NCBI GenBank assembly: GCA_902581285.1
Contig: CACHNP010000002.1
Span: forward strand, 1-64,000
Reading direction: 5' to 3'
Source of the DNA: an uncultured Gammaproteobacteria bacterium
Lineage (GTDB): Bacteria > Pseudomonadota > Gammaproteobacteria > Coxiellales > Coxiellaceae
DNA: 64,000 nt
Part shown: positions 9,279 through 17,519 of the stretch, in pieces
Layout: each line of letters starts with the position of its first letter
How positions within the stretch are numbered: position 1 is the first letter of the stretch
Notes under the pieces: generated by a model
The model's database searches: none
What the model was told of the DNA's origin: nothing
The model's input: the letters and a program-made list of their open reading frames with translations, nothing else
Made by a program: the position numbers and the translations under genes

Positions 9279-11093
9279 TCATCGCTGGATAGGTGTGCAA
9301 TTGGCGTCTTCCATGGGTCTCCAGCATCCCGTTGCGTATTTTACACCCCTCTGTGTTTGGAAATTAAGTATTGCGCGGATGCAGTTGTCTTCCGAATTGA
9401 CTGATGAACTGTTCGATATTTTGAGTTGCTGCAGATACTTATTAAATTCCGGCTTGATAAAATTCTTTATCGTCCTACACGCTCCACCATAATTTCTTTT
9501 TCTTAGAGCTTCTTCTGTTTTTGGGTCTATGTAATTAATTTGAGTGATTACATCTCCTACCTTTAAATTTGTTTTGGTATAATCTTCATCAATGGCAGTG
9601 ACCATGTAATAGTATCCAGTATGATTAGGAGATAAACCAATACCAAAACCATTTTTACTTAGAGAGTATTTATAATTATTTAATTTTTTTTCTAACTGAT
9701 GTAGCGAGTTCTTATCGATAAAATTGACTTTTATTAGAACTTTTCCATCACCTAACGTTCTCTCATCTTTTTTTATGCTACCGACGATGGTGTTATCGAT
9801 AAGTGCGAATTGATATTGTGATTGTTGTTTCTCTATGCTTTTATGCATTTCTGGTGTGATATTAATAGTGATATCTGAATTGGTAAGTTCTTGGTATGTA
9901 TCTTCGATTTTTTCTTTGTTCTGACAAATTATGTCATATAGGTCTAAAGACAGGTTTTCCTGTAATAAATCATTGCTAATTTTTTTATTCGCTTTCTGGA
10001 TTTTGAATAAAGTGTTAGATACGCTTTGTGGACTCTTTAAAAAGTTCTTTCGTATTCCAAATAATGACAATTCGCTATTTTCATCAGAAGTGATTTCAAA
10101 AGTGGCTTGTTCAAGTATGTCGAGGCTATTATCGCGTAAAATAGAGTTCTTATTGATTAGAATGTTATTGATTTTTTTTGGATCTGATTCTATATTCCCT
10201 GTTAAGTACATCATTACATAGGATTCAGGAAGTTCCATGACGGGGAAAGTATTCACTTCATATAAATACCCATCATTATCTTGATAAATAATATTGATAG
10301 GCGAGAGCTTTTCGAATCTTCTCATTTCTTGTGGGCAGGTTTCTGAATTATCATAGTCTTGATTATTTTTCACAGATGGCTTCGTGCTTTGTTGTTCTAT
10401 AACCGAGACATTAAATGAGCTGGATCTATTCAGTATCAGACCTTGTTTAATATCAATAGTAATGTACTCTTCTTGATTATTTATAAATCCGATGAGTTGA
10501 TAATCTTCGTTGAAAATTGGCATCCCGTAGATATTTACTGCCTCACCACTAATAGTACTTCTTTCTGGCCTAATTTTGATGCTATCTGGACTCTTATGTG
10601 TAATATAAAATGGTAATGCTTTTATCTGGTTATTCTTGTTCAAGGCGATAACGTGAACCTTATCTTCTAAGTTAATTCCATTTGTTCGTCTTGGTGACGT
10701 ATTGTTGTCATGCTCGTAATTCTGTTTCGTATCTATACCTACTTGGGATATTTCTTTTCCATAAGAAGCAAGAATATTATTTCCGTTTATGCGTGAGTGT
10801 ATCACTTCATCAGCTTGATTTTTAATAATGACACTGTCGGCTATATTTTTATTGAGAACGAAAGGCGTATAAGCCAAAATGGTACTTGTACTATCAAGTA
10901 CGCCGATTGAATTGATCTCAATCATACGAGTATCACAATCATCGCCGTTATGACCATCATCGCCATTATAATCACAATACTTGGTTTTGATATCAGACTG
11001 AATTTTGACTAAATGTGATTCGATTTTACTAAGATCAAATGCAATGACACTGTTTGTGCATAGAGTCACAATAAGCGCAATAACGTATTTCAT
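9279..11093 (-). CDS. Secreted PDZ-domain protein with a degenerate trypsin-like region
   Basis: The ATG at 11093 has GGGAGC six bases upstream, and the product (604 aa) begins with a clear signal peptide (MKYVIALIVTLCTNSVIA). A segment near residues 180-205 ends in YGMPIFNEDYQLIGFI, which looks like the region around the trypsin/HtrA nucleophile (GNSGGPLFN..G..IGI) with the serine missing. Near residue 505-530 there is a PDZ-like stretch: a YYMVTAIDEDY strand, then LKVGDVITQIN. Several cysteines occur near both ends, fitting an exported, disulfide-bonded protein. I infer a periplasmic or secreted HtrA-like pseudoprotease or peptide-binding protein. The HtrA relationship is tentative, and the PDZ assignment is the stronger part. 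It stands alone between minus-strand neighbours with 55-160 base gaps. Confidence 0.7.
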   Translation of the reverse strand: MKYVIALIVTLCTNSVIAFDLSKIESHLVKIQSDIKTKYCDYNGDDGHNGDDCDTRMIEINSIGVLDSTSTILAYTPFVLNKNIADSVIIKNQADEVIHSRINGNNILASYGKEISQVGIDTKQNYEHDNNTSPRRTNGINLEDKVHVIALNKNNQIKALPFYITHKSPDSIKIRPERSTISGEAVNIYGMPIFNEDYQLIGFINNQEEYITIDIKQGLILNRSSSFNVSVIEQQSTKPSVKNNQDYDNSETCPQEMRRFEKLSPINIIYQDNDGYLYEVNTFPVMELPESYVMMYLTGNIESDPKKINNILINKNSILRDNSLDILEQATFEITSDENSELSLFGIRKNFLKSPQSVSNTLFKIQKANKKISNDLLQENLSLDLYDIICQNKEKIEDTYQELTNSDITINITPEMHKSIEKQQSQYQFALIDNTIVGSIKKDERTLGDGKVLIKVNFIDKNSLHQLEKKLNNYKYSLSKNGFGIGLSPNHTGYYYMVTAIDEDYTKTNLKVGDVITQINYIDPKTEEALRKRNYGGACRTIKNFIKPEFNKYLQQLKISNSSSVNSEDNCIRAILNFQTQRGVKYATGCWRPMEDANCTPIQR

Positions 11094-11254
11094 GGTATGC
11101 TCCCTGTTTCATACCAGGGAATATAGGATAAATTATTTTTTTTTCAACTGTTATTAAAAATAATAAGCATTTTAATAAAAATAGAAATTACCATAGTTAT
11201 CAGCTATTTATCTATAAAATAACGCTTTTTAGGTTGGGGGTGTTTTTTTTATTA

Positions 11255-13147
11255 CTAATTATTAGTTTTGTTCTGTTTCAGTGCCTCGTTCAATGCAGGT
11301 TGATTTAGTTTAAAATTTCGTTGGCGAAGTTCATCAGTTATGTTGTCAAGGTTACTTGCGCAAATATAATAACTGTTTGGCTTAAGGCACAATGTTGATA
11401 TACAAAAACGGTGGAGCGCTAAGGACTGAGTTACATTATGGATAAGTTCTTTTGTTTTCATTATTTCTTTAAGCGTGACTTTATCGTCTTTTAAGGTGCT
11501 AATTATCTCACCTTGTTTTGCGAGTTCATCAACAGCAGTTTTGAGTGACAAGCGTTTTCGGTTTGTAGATGGAAAAAGTCGGAGTTGATTCGATACGATG
11601 ATAGTTGACTGGTGAATGACGTCTTGAATGAGTGTTTTGTTCGATCTTTCGCCTCCTGTCGTATCATTCAATAATGCCTGTTTGCTGCTTTTGCGCTCAG
11701 AATGACTCTTTTCTTCATCAATCTCACTCGATTGTTTGTGTAAACTAATGATATTCTTCAACCTCATTAGTACCGGGGAATAATGTGCGTGAGTTTTTGA
11801 TTGGAGTGCGCCAGATTTAACTTTTAGCATGTTACTAAGCATTGTCAGTAAATGTTTTATTCGACGATCCGGTATATTAGTTTTACTTAACTGAATTTCA
11901 ATTAGTGACAAGTGCATGGCGAGCTGTTGTTTCTTTTTTCGATTACTAACACGTGTTATGGATTGTTCAGTAATGTACTTGATATGGTTTAATAGTGTTC
12001 TGTTGTTCACTGCTATTAGCTCCATTGAGACTTTATTTGCAGATGGTGCTAAAAATGTGGTGGAATTGATGGGGTTGTCGCTGTATTGACCAAATTGCTC
12101 GAACCTATTTCGCTCTGATGGTTGTATTATGTGGAGTTCATTAACTGATTCTAGGTTGTATGCAGGCGTGCCTTTCATGCCGGAGTATAAGTCTAATAGT
12201 GTCACCAAGTTATTTGGTGTTATATTGGTGCTTGCCATTATCACGCCCTGGGCTTCTTGAAGTGGCGCGTAGTTTTGTTGTTTTTCTTCAGTAATGGTGT
12301 CTGCAGGTGGTGCTTCACCAACTGCGCTGTCTAAATAATTCAAAATGAGTTGATTCGTATTTTTCGCTAATATTTGCTGAAATTCATGTTGGGATCGCCA
12401 CACCGCATGTTCAAATGAGAGTGTTGAATCTGTGAATTTATTGCTGCTTTGAAATGCAATTGGAACCAATGCACTTTTGTATGCATCGATGTATGAATCA
12501 AGCTTATCCAATTCATTAAAATCAACAAGATCGATTGACTCAAATAGATGTCGAAGGGAGCTGATGCTTTTATGTCGTGGAATTTCTTTGTCGTTCGGTC
12601 TTGTCAACAACTGAATTCCGTCTAATAGCCGATTTGCTATGGTATCATTAGGATCAATGATTCTATCAAACGCCCATTGACTCATTGCGTCATTAAGTAT
12701 CTCATATGCCCTCTTGGCTTTAATATCACCCGTGGGCCGGTTCGGGTATTTTGTCTGTGGAGTTAATGAGTTGAGCTTTACGGTGTGTAAGAAAAAAAGG
12801 TCGCGGTATGATACAACGATTTTTAGATTATCAGCTAAATATTTTTTTATCTGATGAAGTACACTTAGCATGAAGATATCATTATTTCCTGTGGTAGCCA
12901 CAAGATTACCTAGAAGGGTGATTTGACACGGTTTGACTTGAATTTTGCTAATGCACTTTTCCCATTGAATGAAAAAATTTCTGTTTAGATTTACTTGGTC
13001 TTCTTCGTATAATAATTCGGCTCGTTTGATGCATTCGTTAGGATGCTGTGACATTATGAGCTGATGCGAATTTAGTGTTCTAAGTAAGGTGCAGGGGTTG
13101 CCTTGTATGTCTCCGATTACAATGCTGGGTATTATGCTTTGAGGCAT
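11255..13147 (-). CDS. Metallophosphoesterase-like protein with degenerate metal motifs
   Basis: I place the start at the ATG at 13147 because AAGGAG lies seven bases upstream; the frame stays open to 13225 but without such a site. The product is about 630 aa. Its N-terminus reads IPSIVIGDIQGNPCTLLRTL, then ITLLGNLVATTGNNDIFML, then IVVSYRDLFFLH. These occupy the places of the PPP-type phosphatase motifs GDxHG, GDxxDRG and GNHE, but the metal ligands His, Asp and Asn/His are replaced (GDIQG, GNLVATTG, SYRD). The C-terminal two thirds are helical and unrecognised, with a Ser/Lys-rich stretch near residue 480. Intact PPP-type effectors are known in Legionella; this one looks like an inactive derivative. 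The fold is inferred from motif order only. Confidence 0.7.
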   Translation of the reverse strand: MPQSIIPSIVIGDIQGNPCTLLRTLNSHQLIMSQHPNECIKRAELLYEEDQVNLNRNFFIQWEKCISKIQVKPCQITLLGNLVATTGNNDIFMLSVLHQIKKYLADNLKIVVSYRDLFFLHTVKLNSLTPQTKYPNRPTGDIKAKRAYEILNDAMSQWAFDRIIDPNDTIANRLLDGIQLLTRPNDKEIPRHKSISSLRHLFESIDLVDFNELDKLDSYIDAYKSALVPIAFQSSNKFTDSTLSFEHAVWRSQHEFQQILAKNTNQLILNYLDSAVGEAPPADTITEEKQQNYAPLQEAQGVIMASTNITPNNLVTLLDLYSGMKGTPAYNLESVNELHIIQPSERNRFEQFGQYSDNPINSTTFLAPSANKVSMELIAVNNRTLLNHIKYITEQSITRVSNRKKKQQLAMHLSLIEIQLSKTNIPDRRIKHLLTMLSNMLKVKSGALQSKTHAHYSPVLMRLKNIISLHKQSSEIDEEKSHSERKSSKQALLNDTTGGERSNKTLIQDVIHQSTIIVSNQLRLFPSTNRKRLSLKTAVDELAKQGEIISTLKDDKVTLKEIMKTKELIHNVTQSLALHRFCISTLCLKPNSYYICASNLDNITDELRQRNFKLNQPALNEALKQNKTNN

Positions 13148-13280
13148 CAGTGATCTCCTTGTCTTAGTGTCGTTATCGCATAGTCGCTTATCTTCAGTAT
13201 AACCATGAGTTTTTATATTTGCCAAGAAACGGCTGATTTTGACGGTTCATGATTTTGAGAGATTAAATTATTATTTTGAA

Positions 13281-14945
13281 TTACGGGTTTTGATTATATT
13301 TATAGCTATGATGTGATTCTTTTTCTAGAGACAGTATCATTGATTTGAATAAATCGAAACTGATCTTGTTGAAATCGTGTCCAAAAAAACGCATGATGAC
13401 AGCTTGGTCTTCGTTCGAGAACGTATGATTTGATTCAATTCTCTCAATGAGTGTGGTGCGAATAGACTCATTATCATTCTTTTTGATCATTTTTAGGAGG
13501 GAGCGTTTCCAGTATGGCTGTGATGAAAAGAATGCTAGGCATGACCTCTTCTTTCCAATTAAGGTGAGAAGGTTTTCACAATGTGCGCACGTATTTTCTT
13601 GTTTTGTAATTATGGTTTGATATTTCATTAGTAAATCCCTACTGACACTATTCGTATGGCGCAGTAATGATCCTGATTCGATGATTGACTTTATTTGTTT
13701 TTCGTTTAGCTTATCGATTATGCTTTGGTTGTTACGTTTTCCTCTTTTCCAGTAGTGACTTGTTATTGAATAAGATGTGGAATCATTATGTAGTAATGTT
13801 TGGAGGAGGGTGGTTAAGTGCTTATTGCTTACCTGGTTAGCGTGGTAGCTTATGTCAAAGTTCGGTTTAAGTTTAATGATGAGTATACAAATTAAGTTAT
13901 GAAATTGTTCCCGTTCATGCTCTTCCTGTTGGGGGTTATCATGATTGATGGGTGTTAAGTTAAGTCGCTGGTATTCCTGTATTAAAAATACAAGCACGCT
14001 GCTATAGGTTGCCTCATTAAAGTTTGCTATGTCTTTGGCTAGTTTATAATACGACACTTGGTTGCTTGTAATGTCATTAAAGAAATCCAGCGTGGTATAT
14101 TCTTTTAATTCGCTTTTTGTTTTTTCACAACTGGAGTGATATATGACGGGTAGTCGAATATTGGATTCATGCTCAAGTGCATGTGACGACAAGAAAGCTA
14201 TTATTCGGTCATTAGCGTTTCCTTCGTCGGTTATGCAAATTCCGATCGGGCTGGAAGTGGGTAGAAAAAAAATCTCATTAAACTCAAGACGGGTTTCTTT
14301 GTCGCCATTTTGCCTGAGTTTAGTTAATGCCTGATTAATTCTTCTCAAGTCAGTAATGCTGGTTTTCGTTGCTACTGTATGATAATTAAAATTAGGACTG
14401 ATGTCTTCGATTTTCTTTCTTAGTTGAGTGAACTCTTTTAAGAGTTTGTATCTATGAGACGAAATGGTTTTATTTGTGTTTCGTATCGAGGTCTGGTAGT
14501 GTGCGCTCGGAAAAAAGTGCGTGTCTCGTGATTTTGGTTTATTCTTTCTGCTAAAATTGTAATCTGTTTTTGCATAAAACCCATGAGGGAAACAATATCC
14601 CGTTTTGTTTGGTTGGATTTGTTGTTCTTTGAAATCGAAAATCATGGCTATTTTCTTTGCGCGGGTGTTTTTCCTTCCTGAATACAATGGTGGACGTCTT
14701 TGTCTGTAGTAGTTTATGCCTGTAAGATCTGTGGTTGCAAGTGTGGTGCTTAGATACGTTTTACTCTCAATTTTTTGATTGATTTTGTGATAGGCATGAT
14801 GTGGCAAAGTTTCAGTAAAGCGAAGTAACGCATTGCCAGTGGCGATGACTTGTTTTGTTTTTTTTACGCGACTTTCTTTAATTGACAACGCTTCGAACTC
14901 CCTTCGGGTTTCATTGTCATCATGTTTTGTATCTAGTAGATTCAT
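13281..14945 (-). CDS. Protein of unknown function (554 aa)
   Basis: The frame opens with ATG at 14945; the ribosome binding site is weak. No signal peptide or membrane segment is visible, and no domain is recognised. The N-terminal third is basic with many Arg, Lys, His and Tyr. A middle segment (around residues 225-265) reads EIFFLPTSSPIGICITDEG and then RLPVIYHSS, a beta-rich pattern seen in some intracellular-pathogen effectors, though I cannot name a family. The C-terminus contains a CAHC pair about 90 residues before the end and a KSMILSLEKE helix. It lies on the same strand as the degenerate phosphatase gene, 133 bases upstream of it, and may be part of the same accessory block. Confidence 0.68.
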   Translation of the reverse strand: MNLLDTKHDDNETRREFEALSIKESRVKKTKQVIATGNALLRFTETLPHHAYHKINQKIESKTYLSTTLATTDLTGINYYRQRRPPLYSGRKNTRAKKIAMIFDFKEQQIQPNKTGYCFPHGFYAKTDYNFSRKNKPKSRDTHFFPSAHYQTSIRNTNKTISSHRYKLLKEFTQLRKKIEDISPNFNYHTVATKTSITDLRRINQALTKLRQNGDKETRLEFNEIFFLPTSSPIGICITDEGNANDRIIAFLSSHALEHESNIRLPVIYHSSCEKTKSELKEYTTLDFFNDITSNQVSYYKLAKDIANFNEATYSSVLVFLIQEYQRLNLTPINHDNPQQEEHEREQFHNLICILIIKLKPNFDISYHANQVSNKHLTTLLQTLLHNDSTSYSITSHYWKRGKRNNQSIIDKLNEKQIKSIIESGSLLRHTNSVSRDLLMKYQTIITKQENTCAHCENLLTLIGKKRSCLAFFSSQPYWKRSLLKMIKKNDNESIRTTLIERIESNHTFSNEDQAVIMRFFGHDFNKISFDLFKSMILSLEKESHHSYKYNQNP

Positions 14946-15156
14946 GCTTTTTTATTTGTTTTAATTCAAATTTGTGATCTGTATTTTTAACACCTTTATA
15001 GCTTATTTCACGGATTATGTTTAATTATTTTCATACTATTTTACAAATTTAATATTTTTTTAATGTTTTTGCTGGGTCGTTGTGTTGCATTCAGCCTTAT
15101 ATGCCTTTCTCGACGTAGTGTTACTTTTTCTTCAAGGGTAACTCATATTCTAGTTG

Positions 15157-15831
15157 CTAGTACAGCCGCCCAGTATAATATTGATCAAGACTTTCTAGCT
15201 CCTTTTCTAATCGTTCTAATTCGGGCTCGCACACCTTTAGGCTGTTAGGTTTGTAGAATTGTGTTAATACAGTGCCAAGGTGTTTTCCTAATACTTGTTT
15301 GGTGTCGCTAATTATGCTGTGTATTTTCTCCTTTCTAATCGGATTGTTATTGTATTCAAAGTTAATCTGCATGTTGTGTATTTCTATCGCTAGCATGCCC
15401 ATTTCTTCATGCTTTTCACTTTTTTTAGGTTGCACGCTTTGTTGGTGCAGGACTAGGCATTGTAGCCTATCTACTATTTCATTTAATTTGTTCTTATAAG
15501 ATTGTCTATGATTTGATGACATTCTTGTTTGTGTTGGTTTTAACTCAGTCTCCATTGCAAGATGGTAGGTCTCAATCGCTGCTTTATAGCTTGGTGATTT
15601 CAAGCAAAATAAATTATCCAGACTGATGGCTCTCATAACATTGCCAGCCAGTGCTGTGAAATCTTTTTCTACTAACTGCTTCAAGTTGTGCTTCTCTAGC
15701 ATGGCTAGTTTGTATATTTCCAACCTCAGCTGTTGCTTGGTTTTTTTGTTGTTGGTTCTTAGTAGTGCTTGAGTTAGTGAGTCGAAGAGGTGTTTGATGA
15801 AGATCTTTTGACTTTTGTACTGATCTGACAT
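15157..15831 (-). CDS. Small helical protein of unknown function (224 aa)
   Basis: The ATG at 15831 has AAGGAA six bases upstream. The 224-residue product is almost entirely helical, with heptad-like Leu spacing in the N-terminal 90 residues and a Leu/Glu-rich C-terminal helix (ERLEKELESL). It lacks a signal peptide and membrane segments. It is the first gene of the minus-strand accessory block and is divergent from the thiamine operon. No function can be assigned. Confidence 0.65.
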   Translation of the reverse strand: MSDQYKSQKIFIKHLFDSLTQALLRTNNKKTKQQLRLEIYKLAMLEKHNLKQLVEKDFTALAGNVMRAISLDNLFCLKSPSYKAAIETYHLAMETELKPTQTRMSSNHRQSYKNKLNEIVDRLQCLVLHQQSVQPKKSEKHEEMGMLAIEIHNMQINFEYNNNPIRKEKIHSIISDTKQVLGKHLGTVLTQFYKPNSLKVCEPELERLEKELESLDQYYTGRLY

Positions 15832-16042
15832 AGGTGTTCCTTCAGTTATCTGTTTGATTTTTTCAAATTATCATATCTGGTTATAGCAATCCATTAAGCT
15901 TTCCTTAAATTAGCTTTTTTTCTATTTTGATCGTGGTGGCGTGAAGGTAAGCTTCTTATTATTTTTTTTTCGTCAAGTGAGTCATTTATATAACTGTTCC
16001 CTGTTAGGGACTGGCTTTGCTGAAGTACACACTGGCGAGTTG

Positions 16043-16071
16043 TTGACACTAACATGTTGATGGGTGATAAT
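16043..16071 (+). promoter_or_regulatory. Strong sigma-70 promoter of the thiamine operon
   Basis: TTGACA (16043-16048) is a perfect -35, followed by exactly 17 bases and GATAAT (16066-16071) as -10. The expected transcription start at about 16078 coincides with the 5' edge of the TPP aptamer, so the mRNA begins essentially with the riboswitch. Confidence 0.85.
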
Positions 16072-16077
16072 AGCAGC

Positions 16078-16164
16078 TCTGACCGGAGGTGCCTGTTTGG
16101 CTGAGAGAGCGTTGTCTCAACTCCTTGAACCTGATCTGGATGATGCCAGCGGAGGAAGTGTCGT
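16078..16164 (+). promoter_or_regulatory. TPP riboswitch (THI element)
   Basis: The conserved core elements appear in order: GGAGGTGCC, GGCTGAGAG, ACTCCTTGAACCTGATC, TGGATGATGCCAGCGGAGGAAG. P2 can form between GGAG and CTCC, P3 between GCC and GGC, an extra hairpin from TGAGA/TCTCA, and P5 as CTGG-ATGATG-CCAG. P1 is short (TGAC with GTCG). The last conserved strand, GCGGAGGAAG, contains the Shine-Dalgarno sequence GGAGGA, and the GTG start of the next gene (16163) lies six bases beyond it. TPP binding would therefore hide the ribosome binding site directly, so I infer translational repression by TPP; no terminator hairpin is visible. Confidence 0.95.
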
Positions 16165-16819
16165 GATCGCACTAGGTAATTTTTGTCTCAATATCTCGTT
16201 GTTACTGTATTTGTTTTTTTATATTCCTCAACTCTATCATAATTTTCGGTATCGCTACTTTAATAACCTGAGTTTGGGTTTTCACACTTTGTTTTTGTTG
16301 GCTGCACTGGCCGATATGGTATACGGTTTCGGTCGCATCACACAGTGGCAATACCGATTGATTAGTATTGTTACTCTGATTTGTATCATGATTCAACACG
16401 TGCAGCTATTGATTTATCGACGTCAATCATATTTAGATCGTGTTATTATTTCATTGCTTACATTAATTATTTTTTTCTTTCTAGCTTTTGCGATAATGAT
16501 TTTTATTGACCCAACGAAACATGCTTTCTTGATTCTCTGTATGGGCTGGGTTGAACGAGTGGGGTATTCGTTCTATACGATCCCACAATTTTTTAAAGGC
16601 GTAAGGGATCAGTGTCTCAATTCAATGAGTGTTATTTTCCTCTGGATTGCTGTTGCTACTTCCTTTTGTGACACTGTGTCTGCCTGGTGTTTAAGCTGGG
16701 GGCCATCAAGTCTTTATGGTGCGCCGATTACGTTTGTTCTGACGTCCATTCTTTTGTCTCAGTATTATTATCTCACAGGTAAATCCGTTATTCAGAGTAG
16801 GGAGTGTCTAAATGAATGA
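16163..16819 (+). CDS. PQ-loop membrane protein, candidate thiamine transporter
   Basis: The frame reads back through the riboswitch to 16064, but the start is almost certainly the GTG at 16163, six bases after GGAGGA in the aptamer's 3' strand. The ~218-residue product has about seven hydrophobic segments and two PQ-loop motifs: FYIPQLYHN near residue 20 and YTIPQFFKG near residue 145. This is the architecture of the SWEET/PQ-loop superfamily. The TPP riboswitch and the overlapping thiN gene (8 bases) make import of thiamine the most economical role, parallel to PnuT-type transporters in other bacteria. No thiamine-biosynthesis gene is in the window, which fits salvage from a host. The substrate is inferred from context; the fold assignment is firm. 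Confidence 0.9.
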   Translation: MIALGNFCLNISLLLYLFFYIPQLYHNFRYRYFNNLSLGFHTLFLLAALADMVYGFGRITQWQYRLISIVTLICIMIQHVQLLIYRRQSYLDRVIISLLTLIIFFFLAFAIMIFIDPTKHAFLILCMGWVERVGYSFYTIPQFFKGVRDQCLNSMSVIFLWIAVATSFCDTVSAWCLSWGPSSLYGAPITFVLTSILLSQYYYLTGKSVIQSRECLNE

Positions 16820-17453
16820 TTGGTTAATCGTTGCAAACGGAGCTCCCGTGTCAAGTGATTGTTTGGTTCAATGGGGTGAAAATCGCTCTGTCTGTGCTTG
16901 TGATGGCGCTTATTCTGGCCTTAAACAACAAAACATTGTGGTGGATATGTTAATCGGTGATTTTGATTCAGTTGATACGGGAGACTTAAGTCATTGTCGT
17001 CACTCACCTGGGATTGAATGTCACAAGTTGCCTGATCAGGCAAAAACAGATTTGGAAAAAGCGATTGAGTTCCTTGATGACCGTGGGGCAACCAGTATTG
17101 TCGTGGTTCAAGCAACGGGTTATCGTGTCGACCACACATTATATAACATTCGTTTGTTACGTCGTTTTTATCGGCAATCTCGCCCCTTTGTGTTGGTGAA
17201 TGACCACGAGCGAATCTCTTTTCATCGTGATTGTGACATTAGACTCGTGGGCATGTCTGGTCAGCGTGTTTCTATCTTGGCAATGGATACAGCAATGATT
17301 TCTACTCAAGGTTTGCTCTTTGATATGACGCAATGCAACTTAGGAGGTGACTACAAAGACAGTGTTTCAAACTCATTGTCACAATCGCAAGCTGTTTTAT
17401 CTATTTGCGGTGAGGTGGTCTTGGTTATTGATAGCGCCATTAACCTGGTTTAA
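16812..17453 (+). CDS. thiN: Thiamine pyrophosphokinase
   Basis: This enzyme transfers pyrophosphate from ATP to thiamine, making TPP directly from the imported vitamin. The 213-residue product shows the family motifs in order: IGDFDSV near residue 42, KTDLEKAIEFL near residue 77, GYRVDHTLYNI near residue 105, and a C-terminal GLLFDM...DSVSNSL substrate-binding region. The ATG at 16812 overlaps the end of the PQ-loop gene, indicating translational coupling and shared control by the TPP riboswitch. Uptake and activation are thus under one feedback loop. The catalytic aspartates appear intact. Confidence 0.95.
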   Translation: MNDWLIVANGAPVSSDCLVQWGENRSVCACDGAYSGLKQQNIVVDMLIGDFDSVDTGDLSHCRHSPGIECHKLPDQAKTDLEKAIEFLDDRGATSIVVVQATGYRVDHTLYNIRLLRRFYRQSRPFVLVNDHERISFHRDCDIRLVGMSGQRVSILAMDTAMISTQGLLFDMTQCNLGGDYKDSVSNSLSQSQAVLSICGEVVLVIDSAINLV

Positions 17454-17519
17454 CCTTGTTGTGTTTTCAAAATGCCTACCAACGCGTTCAATTATATTAT
17501 TAGACTTAACGCTTTATGC

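Noticed and set aside
16064-16162. Extension of the PQ-loop protein upstream through the riboswitch
   Set aside because: The extra residues are a chance translation of the aptamer; the ribosome binding site and GTG at 16163 give a normal first membrane segment.
15894-16172. A 92-residue minus-strand reading frame over the TPP riboswitch
   Set aside because: It is antisense to the promoter and aptamer, has no ribosome binding site or family features, and is explained by the RNA element on the other strand.
16043-16172. A transcription terminator as expression platform of the TPP riboswitch
   Set aside because: No GC-rich hairpin with a T run lies between the aptamer and the start codon; the start follows the aptamer immediately.
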